A stretch of DNA of 64,000 nucleotides, from the NCBI RefSeq assembly GCF_012927345.1, contig NZ_JABBGJ010000055.1:1-64000 (forward strand). The letters are read 5' to 3'. This DNA is from Paraburkholderia polaris. GTDB taxonomy: Bacteria; Pseudomonadota; Gammaproteobacteria; Burkholderiales; Burkholderiaceae. Both the position numbers and the translations under genes were made by a program. Positions 9,526 through 17,454 of this stretch are shown piece by piece. The first letter of the stretch is position 1; each line of letters begins with the position of its first letter. Under the pieces are notes generated by a model that saw nothing but the letters and a program-made list of their open reading frames with translations, was not told where the DNA came from and did not search any database.

Positions 9526-11142
9526 TCAAAGGGATAACGCAACTGCGGCCATTTCGCGCAGCTTCGTCTTCAGAATCTTCACGCCGTTGGGACCCGGCTT
9601 TTCTGGAAATTCTTCCACGAAGATAATGCGTTTAGGTACCTTGTAGTTCGCTATGCCGGCCTTGCAGTAAGCGAGCAGGTCAGCTTCAGAGAGCTTCGTG
9701 TCAGTCGCTCGCACGAATGCAACCGCGACATCCCCTACCCCTGGCTTCTTGACGGCGACCACTTGCGCGCCGCTCACCCCTTCGTGCCGAGTTAAAAACT
9801 GCTCGATTTCCGATGGATCCACGAGGTAACCGCTCAGGCGCAAACCATCGTTGAGCCGCGCCAGATAGATGAAGCCATCGGCTGTGCGCTGCACGAGGTC
9901 CCCGGTCTTGAACCAGCCATCGGGCGTGAAAGCGCTGGCTGTCGCAGCTTCATTGTGCAAATAGCCGGCCATGACGTTGTAACCCGAGATCTGAAGTTCG
10001 CCTTTCTGGCCGTCGTCGACTTCGAGGCCACTATCGACATCCAGAATACGCAGTCCGATTTCAGGCGACACGGGTGAGCCGCCGCCCAGTGACCGCACTC
10101 GAGAATCCTCGTGGGGATAGCGTGTCACGGTAATTGCGAGGCACTCCGACATCCCATACAAGCCAGTGAGCAACAGGTTTAGATCCCGCTCCGCCTTTTT
10201 ACAGATCGTCGGTCCAAGACCAGCGAATTCGGTAAACCCACCGCGTCTCCATGAGACTAATGAATAGCCTGTAGTATCGAAGATTCTGTCAAATAGTCCG
10301 TCCGAACCGAAGCTGTGCGTGACCCGGTGTCGCTCGATCGCGCAAGCAGCATCCTCGCCTTTGAAGACCGGCATCAAGACACATGCCGCGCCCGCTGCGA
10401 GAGCAGCCATCGCCTGCACGAAACCCAGAACGCCGTACAGTGGCAACGCGCAAAGCATTACGTTACCCACCTGAACATCCAGCTCTCGCGCGACATTTTG
10501 CGCATGGAGCGCGATCCCCCGCTGGGTATGCAGGGCGAGTTTCGGATGTCCGGTCGTTCCAGAGGTACTGAACGTAATAAACGGGAGTTCCAAGGGCGCC
10601 ACTAGACCATGGCCGGTTTTCTGAACATCCGAACGGACGAACCCGGCGTCAATATCGACATTCAGCACATGTTCGAGAACCGGGTTGTCCGACTTGAGCT
10701 TATCCGCGGCGGCTAGATAGTCGTAGTCGAGAAAGCTGGTCGGCACGACGAGGCCTTTAGCGCAGCTCTGCTGGATCACATAGTCAGCTTCCGCAAGTTT
10801 GTACCGCGTGCTCACCGGGACAACGATCACACCTATCGCCGCCGCCGCAAAGAGTAACTGCAACCAGGCGGGGCTGTCCGGGAGCCAAACAGCGAGAACA
10901 TCACCCTGCTTAAAACCGGACGACAACAGGCTGTTGGCGGCATCAACAGCCGCCGCCGCGAGCTCCGCACGGCTGAAAGACAGTTCCCCGAAGTGACAGG
11001 CCGGGAGTTCGGGTGCGTGCATCAACATATCCCGGAATGCTCGGATCGACTGACACGCTTCGGAGCGCTCGTCGCGTTGCAGGAATGAATTCGATGCTTG
11101 TGCAAGGGGCGACAAGTTCGGAGGAGAAGAGCTTTGCAGCAT
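9526..11142 (-). CDS. AMP-dependent acyl-CoA synthetase/ligase
   Basis: This 538-residue enzyme of the ANL superfamily activates a carboxylic acid to its CoA thioester through an acyl-adenylate. Motifs in order: ITFSTSGTTGHPKL (P-loop-like A3), GLYGMSECLAIT (A5), DGWFKTGDLVQRTADGFIYLARLND (A7/A8, Asp and Arg hinge), and the C-terminal catalytic lysine region GPNGVKILKTKL (A10). ATG 11142 follows an AAAGG site at good distance. It is the second gene of the operon, 20 bp after the acyl-CoA dehydrogenase, and presumably carries out the entry step of the pathway. Confidence 0.92.
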   Translation of the reverse strand: MLQSSSPPNLSPLAQASNSFLQRDERSEACQSIRAFRDMLMHAPELPACHFGELSFSRAELAAAAVDAANSLLSSGFKQGDVLAVWLPDSPAWLQLLFAAAAIGVIVVPVSTRYKLAEADYVIQQSCAKGLVVPTSFLDYDYLAAADKLKSDNPVLEHVLNVDIDAGFVRSDVQKTGHGLVAPLELPFITFSTSGTTGHPKLALHTQRGIALHAQNVARELDVQVGNVMLCALPLYGVLGFVQAMAALAAGAACVLMPVFKGEDAACAIERHRVTHSFGSDGLFDRIFDTTGYSLVSWRRGGFTEFAGLGPTICKKAERDLNLLLTGLYGMSECLAITVTRYPHEDSRVRSLGGGSPVSPEIGLRILDVDSGLEVDDGQKGELQISGYNVMAGYLHNEAATASAFTPDGWFKTGDLVQRTADGFIYLARLNDGLRLSGYLVDPSEIEQFLTRHEGVSGAQVVAVKKPGVGDVAVAFVRATDTKLSEADLLAYCKAGIANYKVPKRIIFVEEFPEKPGPNGVKILKTKLREMAAVALSL

Positions 11143-11162
11143 AGCGACCTTTCAATTTGTTC

Positions 11163-12299
11163 TTAAGCGGACAGCGCATTTCGCGCAATTTGCAGGCGCT
11201 GCATTTCGGAGGTCCCCTCCCCAATGCGAAAGGCACGCGCGTCGCGGTAAAAGCGCTCAATAGGCAGCTCGCACATGTACCCCATGCCACCGAATATTTG
11301 CAGAGCCCGGTCCGCGACACGACAGCCCATTTCGCTTGCATACAACTTGGCTCGCGCTGTAGCGATGCGCGCCTCCGGAACGTCCGCTTCAACGAGTTCA
11401 GCTGCGCGTCGGATCAGAAGCCGCGCGGCTTCGATCTCAACGTCGTTGTCCGCCACCATGAACTGAATCGCCTGATGATTCGCGAGTTGCGTGCCGAAAG
11501 CCGAGCGCACCTTCGCGTAGTCACACGACATCGAGTGAGCACGGGCTGCTAGGCTGGTCGAACGACACGCGGAAAGAATCCGGTCGTGATTGATCGACTC
11601 CATCATGCTCATGAAGCCGTCACCCGGTTCACCGAGGACGTCGGCGTCCGGAACGAAGCAATTCTCCAGTGAGAACCCATTGAGATGGTAGCCGCGCCAA
11701 CCCATCTTTTTGTACCGTGTCATGCCCACAATGCCAGGGTTGGCTCGCTCGACGATAAACGTCGTCAACTTACGCTTGAGGGATGCCGAGCCATCCGTCG
11801 CGGCGAGCACGATGATGTAGTCCGACGTCTCCGCATGCGAAATGAAATGCTTGTTACCTGTGAGCATCCAGCCATCTGCGGTTTTGATGGCACGCGTACG
11901 CAGATTGCTCAGGTCCGAACCCGCATCAGGTTCCGTCAGGGCATAGGTAACGATCTTTTTTCCGGACAGAACATCAGGAAGGAGCCGCACGCGTTGCTCG
12001 GCGTTACATCGCCCGAGGGAAAGCGGAAGATGGCCGAACACTTCGCTCAAGGGAACAGACGTATAGGTCAACTCCTCCAGGATCGCCAGCTTCGCGGCAG
12101 CGTTGAGACCTGGGCCACCGATCGATTCGGGCAGGTTGAACCCATACAGTCCGAGTGCAGCCACTTCCGAACGCAATTGCGCGAGCAATGCTTCGTCGAC
12201 ATCGTCCGCTGCTTCGATCTGATCTTCCAACGGGACCAGACGCGAGCGTACAAACCTGCGCGTCGTCGCCCGAAGCAATTCAATTTCTTCACTGTTCAT
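11163..12299 (-). CDS. Acyl-CoA dehydrogenase family protein
   Basis: The FAD-dependent acyl-CoA dehydrogenase has 378 residues. It carries both signatures: ALTEPDAGSDLSNLRTRAI (FAD/acyl-CoA loop, residues about 125-145) and the C-terminal QIFGGMGYMCELPIERFYRDARAFRIGEGTSEMQRLQIA, including the GGxGY element. The usual catalytic base region before this is LQIFGG. ATG 12299 has GAGGA upstream; the longer frame to 12341 would overlap the first operator. It is the promoter-proximal gene of the catabolic operon and would pass electrons to EtfBA. Confidence 0.93.
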   Translation of the reverse strand: MNSEEIELLRATTRRFVRSRLVPLEDQIEAADDVDEALLAQLRSEVAALGLYGFNLPESIGGPGLNAAAKLAILEELTYTSVPLSEVFGHLPLSLGRCNAEQRVRLLPDVLSGKKIVTYALTEPDAGSDLSNLRTRAIKTADGWMLTGNKHFISHAETSDYIIVLAATDGSASLKRKLTTFIVERANPGIVGMTRYKKMGWRGYHLNGFSLENCFVPDADVLGEPGDGFMSMMESINHDRILSACRSTSLAARAHSMSCDYAKVRSAFGTQLANHQAIQFMVADNDVEIEAARLLIRRAAELVEADVPEARIATARAKLYASEMGCRVADRALQIFGGMGYMCELPIERFYRDARAFRIGEGTSEMQRLQIARNALSA

Positions 12300-12318
12300 A
12301 CGATCCTCATCAGTCACA

Positions 12319-12334
12319 TCGAAAACGATTTCGA
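12319..12334. promoter_or_regulatory. LacI-type operator 1 (catabolic operon side)
   Basis: TCGAAAACGATTTCGA is a near-perfect inverted repeat of the form TCGAAA-NCGN-TTTCGA with the central CG typical of LacI-family sites. It lies 20 bp upstream of the acyl-CoA dehydrogenase start codon. Confidence 0.7.
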
Positions 12335-12381
12335 CGAACATTACGCCTATAGCTATCTGTTTTCAAGATCTTCCAAAAATA

Positions 12382-12405
12382 AAATCGAAATCGTTTTCGA
12401 TTTTG
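12382..12405. promoter_or_regulatory. LacI-type operator 2, extended 24-bp palindrome
   Basis: Two 10-base arms AAAATCGAAA and TTTCGATTTT flank a TCGT centre, giving the best operator of the region. The core (12386-12401) is 67 bp from operator 1, a spacing that suits looping by a LacI-type protein. Confidence 0.75.
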
Positions 12406-12565
12406 ACTGAGGGTCTGCTGCCCTGCCAGAACGCCAACATCCAAGCGCCACGAGCCTGAGCGGGGTAGATTCTTGCGCGACCTCAATTGCAAGGTTTCGT
12501 CCGAGCAAGGGTAAACACCGACCATTAGGCGACCGCATTGACTCTGCCAAATGCGCAGCGCAACA

Positions 12566-12581
12566 TCGAAATCGATTTTTT
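12566..12581. promoter_or_regulatory. LacI-type operator 3 (lacI-gene side), imperfect
   Basis: TCGAAATCGATTTTTT has one perfect half-site (TCGAAA) and a degraded second half. It lies 66 bp from operator 4, repeating the spacing of operators 1 and 2. Confidence 0.5.
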
Positions 12582-12631
12582 GCATTAGCATTGCCGCGTC
12601 AATCTTGCCAACGATGATTGCCGTAAAATGG

Positions 12632-12647
12632 CAAAAAACGTTTTCGA
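12632..12647. promoter_or_regulatory. LacI-type operator 4 (lacI-gene side), imperfect
   Basis: CAAAAAACGTTTTCGA contains one perfect half-site (TTTCGA) and a degraded partner, 37 bp upstream of the regulator's start codon. It is consistent with weaker autoregulation. Confidence 0.5.
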
Positions 12648-12684
12648 TGCGCGTCAACAGTGACGTGCCAAAGGACAGACAGGG

Positions 12685-13743
12685 ATGAACATCCAAGAAC
12701 TGGCGGCGCACTTACAACTCTCGATCAGCACCGTATCCAAAGCTATCAACGGCAAACCCGACGTGAATCCAAAAACGCGCCAGCGCGTTCTCGACGCCGC
12801 CGCACAGTTTGGTTTCTCCGCAGACGCTGCCGCACGGAGGCTTCGCACTCAGACATCCGATCTAATTGCATTCGTGCTGTCAGCGCCTCAGGCGCATTTT
12901 GCACATCCATTTTTTCTGAACATGTTGATGGGCATCGACGAAAAACTCGAGCATTCGCGTTATCAATTGGTCGTTTCATCAGCCAGAAGTGCCGAACATG
13001 AAATGCAAGTGCTCAAGCGCCTCGTGGAAATGCAAAAAGTGGATGGAGTGCTCTTCGGCCGCACGCGTCGGCAGGATGCTCGGATTGCATATTTGCTGGA
13101 ACGCAAAGTGCCATTCGTGGCTTTCGGCCGCAGTGAGACCCCGGGAGAGTTTGCTTACCTGGATATAGATCACACTGTGGTGGGGCGCGAGGGCTGCGCG
13201 CGATGCGTGACACTTGGACATCGCCGAATCGGTCTGGTGAACGCGCCCAACGCTCTGATGTTCAGTCACCACCAGAGACTAGGATATGAGGCAGCGCTTC
13301 ATGCAGCGGGCATTCCATTTGACGAGACGCTCTATATCGAAGCAGATATGACGGAAGAAGGGGGACTCGCTGCTGCGAGGCAAATGCTTGAGGCAGATGA
13401 CCCGCCTACAGCAATCATTAGCGGACACGATCTGGTAGCTGTCGGCATTTATCGCGCGATCACTGAGCGCGGCCTGATCCCTGGCCGTGACATAGCTGTG
13501 ATCGGGGGAGACGACCACCCTTTCGGCACCCTACTTACTCCCGCGTTGACTACATTTTCCGCGGAAACCCTGGCGGCAGGGAAAAGAATGTCAGAGATGC
13601 TACTTGCACAACTGGAGGGTGTGCCTGTAAATGAGCTTCAGGAGGTGTGGTCTCCTGACCTTATTCGGCGTTCTTCCGACGGGACGCCGCGGTTGTCGAC
13701 CCTCAAGTACAGCCGTGGCGCGAAGGGAAATTTTTTAAGGTGA
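12685..13743 (+). CDS. LacI-family transcriptional regulator
   Basis: The protein has 352 residues. An N-terminal LacI helix-turn-helix (MNIQELAAHLQLSISTVSKAINGKPDVNPKTR..., residues 1-50, with the hinge-helix RRLRT region) is followed by a periplasmic-binding-protein-like sensor domain (about residues 58-340). It is transcribed divergently from the acyl-CoA dehydrogenase operon across 385 bp that contain four operator-like palindromes, so it very likely represses that operon and itself. The ligand is probably the pathway substrate or a CoA intermediate (inference). The C-terminal tail after about residue 335 is longer than usual and unremarkable. Confidence 0.93.
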   Translation: MNIQELAAHLQLSISTVSKAINGKPDVNPKTRQRVLDAAAQFGFSADAAARRLRTQTSDLIAFVLSAPQAHFAHPFFLNMLMGIDEKLEHSRYQLVVSSARSAEHEMQVLKRLVEMQKVDGVLFGRTRRQDARIAYLLERKVPFVAFGRSETPGEFAYLDIDHTVVGREGCARCVTLGHRRIGLVNAPNALMFSHHQRLGYEAALHAAGIPFDETLYIEADMTEEGGLAAARQMLEADDPPTAIISGHDLVAVGIYRAITERGLIPGRDIAVIGGDDHPFGTLLTPALTTFSAETLAAGKRMSEMLLAQLEGVPVNELQEVWSPDLIRRSSDGTPRLSTLKYSRGAKGNFLR

Positions 13744-13991
13744 CCACACACAGTCAGAAGCGGCCGACCTTCCCAGCCTCCTCAACTAATGTGATGGCCC
13801 AACCCGCCCCGTCGCGCCGTTAGGCTGGCCGTGCTCACGCCGAACTGGAGACCATCATGGACGATGCTGTTGAAGATCGCTAATTCTGCTAGCGGTGCCC
13901 AAAAGGCGCTAATGGTGGAAGCCGTTAAAAAGGCTGGGAGACCGATGGAAGAAGGCGTATCGTCACCTCAATCCCCGGACCAGGAGCCACC

Positions 13992-14252
13992 ATGCAATGC
14001 ACGATTGTTCTTGAGTTCGATAACGGCGATGGGGGTGAAACGAAGCGGGTCGAGCTAATGCGGTTTCACAGGACCATTGAAGAGCCGACACCCGGAGACG
14101 TAGGGCTGTCACTCGCTGAAGGCAAGTCATTGCTCAATTGCGTGCAGCAAGAGTTCGTTGTCGAGCAGATCGACCGTTTTCGTGCGGCGCGTAGATCCTG
14201 TTTGATATGCGGCGTACAGCGTCGTCTGCACGACAACATTGTTCGGAGTTGA
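13992..14252 (+). CDS. ISKra4 transposase, N-terminal part
   Basis: This frame encodes 86 residues starting MQCTIVLEFDNGDGGETKR, with an AGGAG site 6 bases before ATG. It ends with SCLICGVQRRLHDNIVRS, the first half of the zinc-binding segment seen in ISKra4 transposases. The homologous continuation (ELKTTLGKVFYCRERWKACSC) is in the -1 frame and overlaps the end of this ORF. Either translation slips by -1 near 14240 or a base has been lost. No classical A-rich slippery heptamer is visible at the junction. Confidence 0.65.
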   Translation: MQCTIVLEFDNGDGGETKRVELMRFHRTIEEPTPGDVGLSLAEGKSLLNCVQQEFVVEQIDRFRAARRSCLICGVQRRLHDNIVRS

Positions 14253-15433
14253 AGACAACGCTAGGAAAGGTTTTCTATTGTCGGGAACGATGGAAGGCCT
14301 GCAGTTGTGGCGCCGACCCTTCACGATATATTTCGCCGCTCAAAAACTGGTTGACGGAGGCAAGCACTGGTGAGCTGAGGTGGTTGCATGCGCAGCTTGG
14401 AGCCACGATGCCTTATCGGCAAGCAAAGGTCGTCATGGACCTTTTGTTACCCAACTCAGGTCGCGATAATCATGTAACGATTCGCAACCACACGGTGGCC
14501 ATCGGAAAGTCGATCAATAATGCGGAGCCAGCGCGCCACTGGTGCGAGACGACAAAGCCAGATGTAGAACTCGGCATCGACGTCGGCTACGTCCGTCGGG
14601 CACATTGCAATCGCAAAGGTTCGGGAAAGCAAAATCGCGCAGAAGTTGGGAACGGATCAGCATCCATCACAGTGATTGTTGCTGCGCTGAGCGAGGCCGG
14701 TAAGCAGCCAAGCGTTTGGGCTTCAGCCATGCCGCGTACAAAAAGACTCAATCAGGAAATGATCCGATTCCTCGAGACCAGTGGATGCGGGGATCCGAAT
14801 GAAGTTGTCGTCCTCACGGACGGAGCTCGAGACCTGGCTGGCGTGGCGAAAGACCTTCCATACGATACTGAGTGGATTCTCGATTGGGCGCATATTGGGC
14901 GGCTGTTGCGTCGCGTTGATCAGGCCATCGCACCGCTGGCATATGGACGACTGACGAAGAATGGATCAGCGTTCGAACTGTGGGATCTGTTTGTCCGCTT
15001 CCGTCATTACGTTTGGGTCGGTGACAACGAGGCGTGGCAGAAGTTCGCTGCCAGGCTAGCCCATTTGCTTGATCTTCGTGAACAGCGAGACCAGGCGATG
15101 AGCGTTCAGGTCAGAAGAGCACTCTATGCCCTCTTCAATGTGGTCGACTATCTCAAGAGCAATGTTGAGTCGCTGATTGACTATCGAACATGGCAACACG
15201 TGGGACGGCGGATCTCTACTGGCTTCGTCGAATCGTCGATTAATCGGATCGTCGGCCGACGAATGTGCAAGGGTCAGCATATGCGGTGGAGTCGCATAGG
15301 AGCGCACAGTGTCGTGCAGTTGCGCGTCGCGTTGCTCAACCACGAATTCGACGAGCTCGCGCGACGGCAATTTCCATGGATTGGAGAGCGCCGCGTTACG
15401 TGGCCGTGGCGACGCACATCCCGGGGTTTTTAA
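14207..15433 (+). CDS. ISKra4-family transposase, main part
   Basis: This frame of 408 codons carries the catalytic part of an ISKra4 transposase. Typical elements are a zinc ribbon completion (CRERWKACSCG), ELGIDVGYVRR (first catalytic Asp), VVLTDGARDL (second Asp), ILDWAHIGRLLRR, and the C-terminal FVESSINRIVGRRMCKGQHMRWSR with the catalytic Glu. The first 20 or so residues of this ORF are not homologous, because the natural N-terminus lies in the overlapping upstream frame. The family is known as DDE transposases; activity of this copy depends on frameshifting. Confidence 0.8.
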   Translation: MRRTASSARQHCSELKTTLGKVFYCRERWKACSCGADPSRYISPLKNWLTEASTGELRWLHAQLGATMPYRQAKVVMDLLLPNSGRDNHVTIRNHTVAIGKSINNAEPARHWCETTKPDVELGIDVGYVRRAHCNRKGSGKQNRAEVGNGSASITVIVAALSEAGKQPSVWASAMPRTKRLNQEMIRFLETSGCGDPNEVVVLTDGARDLAGVAKDLPYDTEWILDWAHIGRLLRRVDQAIAPLAYGRLTKNGSAFELWDLFVRFRHYVWVGDNEAWQKFAARLAHLLDLREQRDQAMSVQVRRALYALFNVVDYLKSNVESLIDYRTWQHVGRRISTGFVESSINRIVGRRMCKGQHMRWSRIGAHSVVQLRVALLNHEFDELARRQFPWIGERRVTWPWRRTSRGF

Positions 15434-15859
15434 CGGCTTCCACCAACACTTGCCGACCGACAAGGTGGCGATAGTTGGGACCCGGTTCCCGTCGGGTCCA
15501 TTTTTATTTTCGGCGGCATGTGTAGCAAGGGGGTGAATCCCGCCTATCTAGACAATCGCACGCGCGCGATGGTGTCTCGCGAGCGTCAATTCAACGTCAT
15601 CCGGCACTAACGTCGTTGTCAATCGACGCCCGACACTTTCTATGTTCGCAAGCGGCCGGAGACCTCTCCATCGCTTATTTGCAATCATCGAGATTTACGC
15701 GTCTGTTGACGCAAGCCTGGTCGTCGTCGCGGCGCTCGCAAACAACGATGCGTATCAGTCATACAGGAAAGTAGTTGCTACTGAGAGAATGCCATGGCCC
15801 CATACGAGCAGTCCGGCAGGACTTCAACCTTTGGACTCGCCTCATGCCGACGGTTGAGT
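15434..15859. other. Region between ISKra4 coding part and Uma2 gene
   Basis: About 425 bp. It should contain the right end of the ISKra4 element. Small open frames exist but none shows family motifs or a good ribosome-binding site. Confidence 0.35.
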
Positions 15860-16459
15860 TCAGATGGGGTCCGGCAGGACAAGATCGCGTCGGCGCATTC
15901 TCTTAACAGAGAAAACAGAGGGCGATGGCCAAGCCCGTTCTTCAAAGTACGCTCGGTCAAGCGATAGCGCGACGCCGAACATTGAAGCTTGTCGCGGGCC
16001 TGTGGTGCCCCAGAATTCGACCTGACCACGCGGGCTCACGACAATGACTTCGCGGGCGCCGCCTTCCAGGTAGCCTTTGACCCTTCGGTCTATCTCCTGC
16101 TTCCGATCACTATCGAGAAGTATCTCCGCACACAGGTCTGGTACGAATGGAACCGGGTCGCCATGCTCGAAGCTTTCCCACCGATCGCCCGGTACCCAGA
16201 CGACATCCGGATCCCTAATGCCAAAGGAGGGAGTGGTGACGGGCACCGACATGGCAGCCAGATGGCCCATCTGCGCGGTCAATTGGCAGTAGACGTCCGT
16301 GAGCACTATCTGGCGGCGCGCCGACAAGCGAGAACTCACCCGCAACTCACCCCGCTCGTCCAACTCGTACGGTTCTCGCTGACCAAATTCCGTCGTCGCA
16401 GTCAGGCGACGCCATATCGCAAGCAATCCGTCGCGGTCCAGGAGAGTAGATGCGTCCAT
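15860..16459 (-). CDS. Uma2-family endonuclease-like protein (DUF820)
   Basis: The protein has 199 residues. Uma2/DUF820 proteins have a PD-(D/E)xK nuclease fold. Visible elements are VPVTTPSFGIRDPDVVWVP (the catalytic Asp strand), VPFVPDLCAEILLDSDRKQEIDRRVKGYLEGGAREVIVVSP (Glu and the xK-type helix) and RQASMFGVALSLDRA. ATG 16459 opens the homologous region; the open frame continues upstream to 16834, but that part is unlike the family and overlaps an IS6 element. The family is widespread and its role is not well established; a restriction-like or mobile-element role is possible. Confidence 0.7.
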   Translation of the reverse strand: MDASTLLDRDGLLAIWRRLTATTEFGQREPYELDERGELRVSSRLSARRQIVLTDVYCQLTAQMGHLAAMSVPVTTPSFGIRDPDVVWVPGDRWESFEHGDPVPFVPDLCAEILLDSDRKQEIDRRVKGYLEGGAREVIVVSPRGQVEFWGTTGPRQASMFGVALSLDRAYFEERAWPSPSVFSVKRMRRRDLVLPDPI

Positions 16460-16596
16460 GACGCTTCTCGCAGGGAAGGTAGTTAAGCGTATACCCCCTC
16501 GCTGCAATTCAAAAATCCTGTAAGTGTGCACTGCACCATTCAGACAACTTATAGGGGCGTCGTTGGCGCAAAACTGTTCTGTCGATGTGCAACGGC

Positions 16597-17429
16597 AGTG
16601 TCGCAATAAGGCGTCGTGGGTAGAATTCGCGAACCGACTTGGTTGACGAACACGATTTCCCGGATGACAAAGACGCCACGCACGACACTGCCGCCGGGCA
16701 TCGCCCGGGTGCTGAAACGGCTGCACTACCCCTTGGACGTGATCCTGCTGTGTGTGCGCTGGTACGTGGCGTATTCGCTGAGTCTGCGCGACCTCGAGGA
16801 AATGATGGCTGAACGTGGGTTCGAGGTCGACCATTCAAGCGTACATCGCTGGGTGATCAAGCTCGTGCCGTTGTTCGAAAAGGCGTTCCGCAAGCACAAA
16901 CGCCCTGTCGGCAGGAGCTGGAGAATGGATGAGACCTACGTCAAGGTCAAGGGCCAATGGAAATATCTGTACCGCGCAGTGGACAGAGACGGCAACACCG
17001 TGGATTTCCTGCTGCGCGCCCGTCGCGACAAAGTGGCCGCGCGGCGCTATTTTGAGAAGGCGATCGACCGGAATGGCGAGCCAGAGGTAATCACCATCGA
17101 CAAAAGTGGCGCCAACCTGGCCGCGCTCGAAGCCATCAACGCCGAACGGCAAACGCCCATCCGGATCCGGCAGAACAAGTACCTGAACAACGTGGTCGAG
17201 CAGGATCACCGCGCCATCAAACGCATCATCAGGCCGATGATGGGCTTCAAGGATTTCCGATGCGCGCGCATCATCCTTTCGGGCATTGAAATCATGCATA
17301 TGATCCGCAAGGGACAGTTGATTGACGACGGCAGCGCCCAAACGGTTGCCGACCGGTTCTATTCGCTGGTGATGTAAGCATTCCTATTGATTTGAAATCA
17401 ATTCGCCACGCCATCCTTATCGCGACACT
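16597..17429 (+). mobile_element. IS6-family insertion sequence
   Basis: The element is about 833 bp with ends that match as inverted repeats: left AGTGTCGCAATAAGG (16597-16611) and right CCTTATCGCGACACT (17415-17429), differing at one position. The length and single transposase gene fit IS6. The bases just outside the two ends are not an 8-bp direct repeat, so the flanks have been rearranged since insertion or the element arrived by cointegrate resolution. Confidence 0.8.
16664..17377 (+). CDS. IS6-family transposase
   Basis: The 237-residue DDE transposase is of standard IS6 length. It has an N-terminal HTH region (HYPLDVILLCVRWYVAYSLSLRDLEEMMAERG) and the catalytic core RSWRMDETYVKVKGQWKYLYRAVD (first Asp), VITIDKSGANLAAL (second Asp) and NNVVEQDHRAIKRIIRPMMGFK (Glu). 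ATG 16664 gives the usual family N-terminus; the frame extends 16 codons further upstream without homology. It appears intact. Confidence 0.92.
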   Translation: MTKTPRTTLPPGIARVLKRLHYPLDVILLCVRWYVAYSLSLRDLEEMMAERGFEVDHSSVHRWVIKLVPLFEKAFRKHKRPVGRSWRMDETYVKVKGQWKYLYRAVDRDGNTVDFLLRARRDKVAARRYFEKAIDRNGEPEVITIDKSGANLAALEAINAERQTPIRIRQNKYLNNVVEQDHRAIKRIIRPMMGFKDFRCARIILSGIEIMHMIRKGQLIDDGSAQTVADRFYSLVM

Positions 17430-17454
17430 ACCCGGCCTTCTCGCGCTGCGATCT

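Larger units (their letters stand above)
13992..15433 (+). mobile_element. ISKra4-family insertion sequence (coding part)
   Basis: Two overlapping frames together encode one ISKra4-type transposase. I could not identify terminal inverted repeats with confidence, so the stated limits are those of the coding region; the true element extends further on both sides. The bases 13744-13991 hold no other recognisable gene. Confidence 0.7.

Noticed and set aside
16589-17437. 8-bp target duplication around the IS6 element
   Set aside because: The flanking octamers on the two sides do not match.
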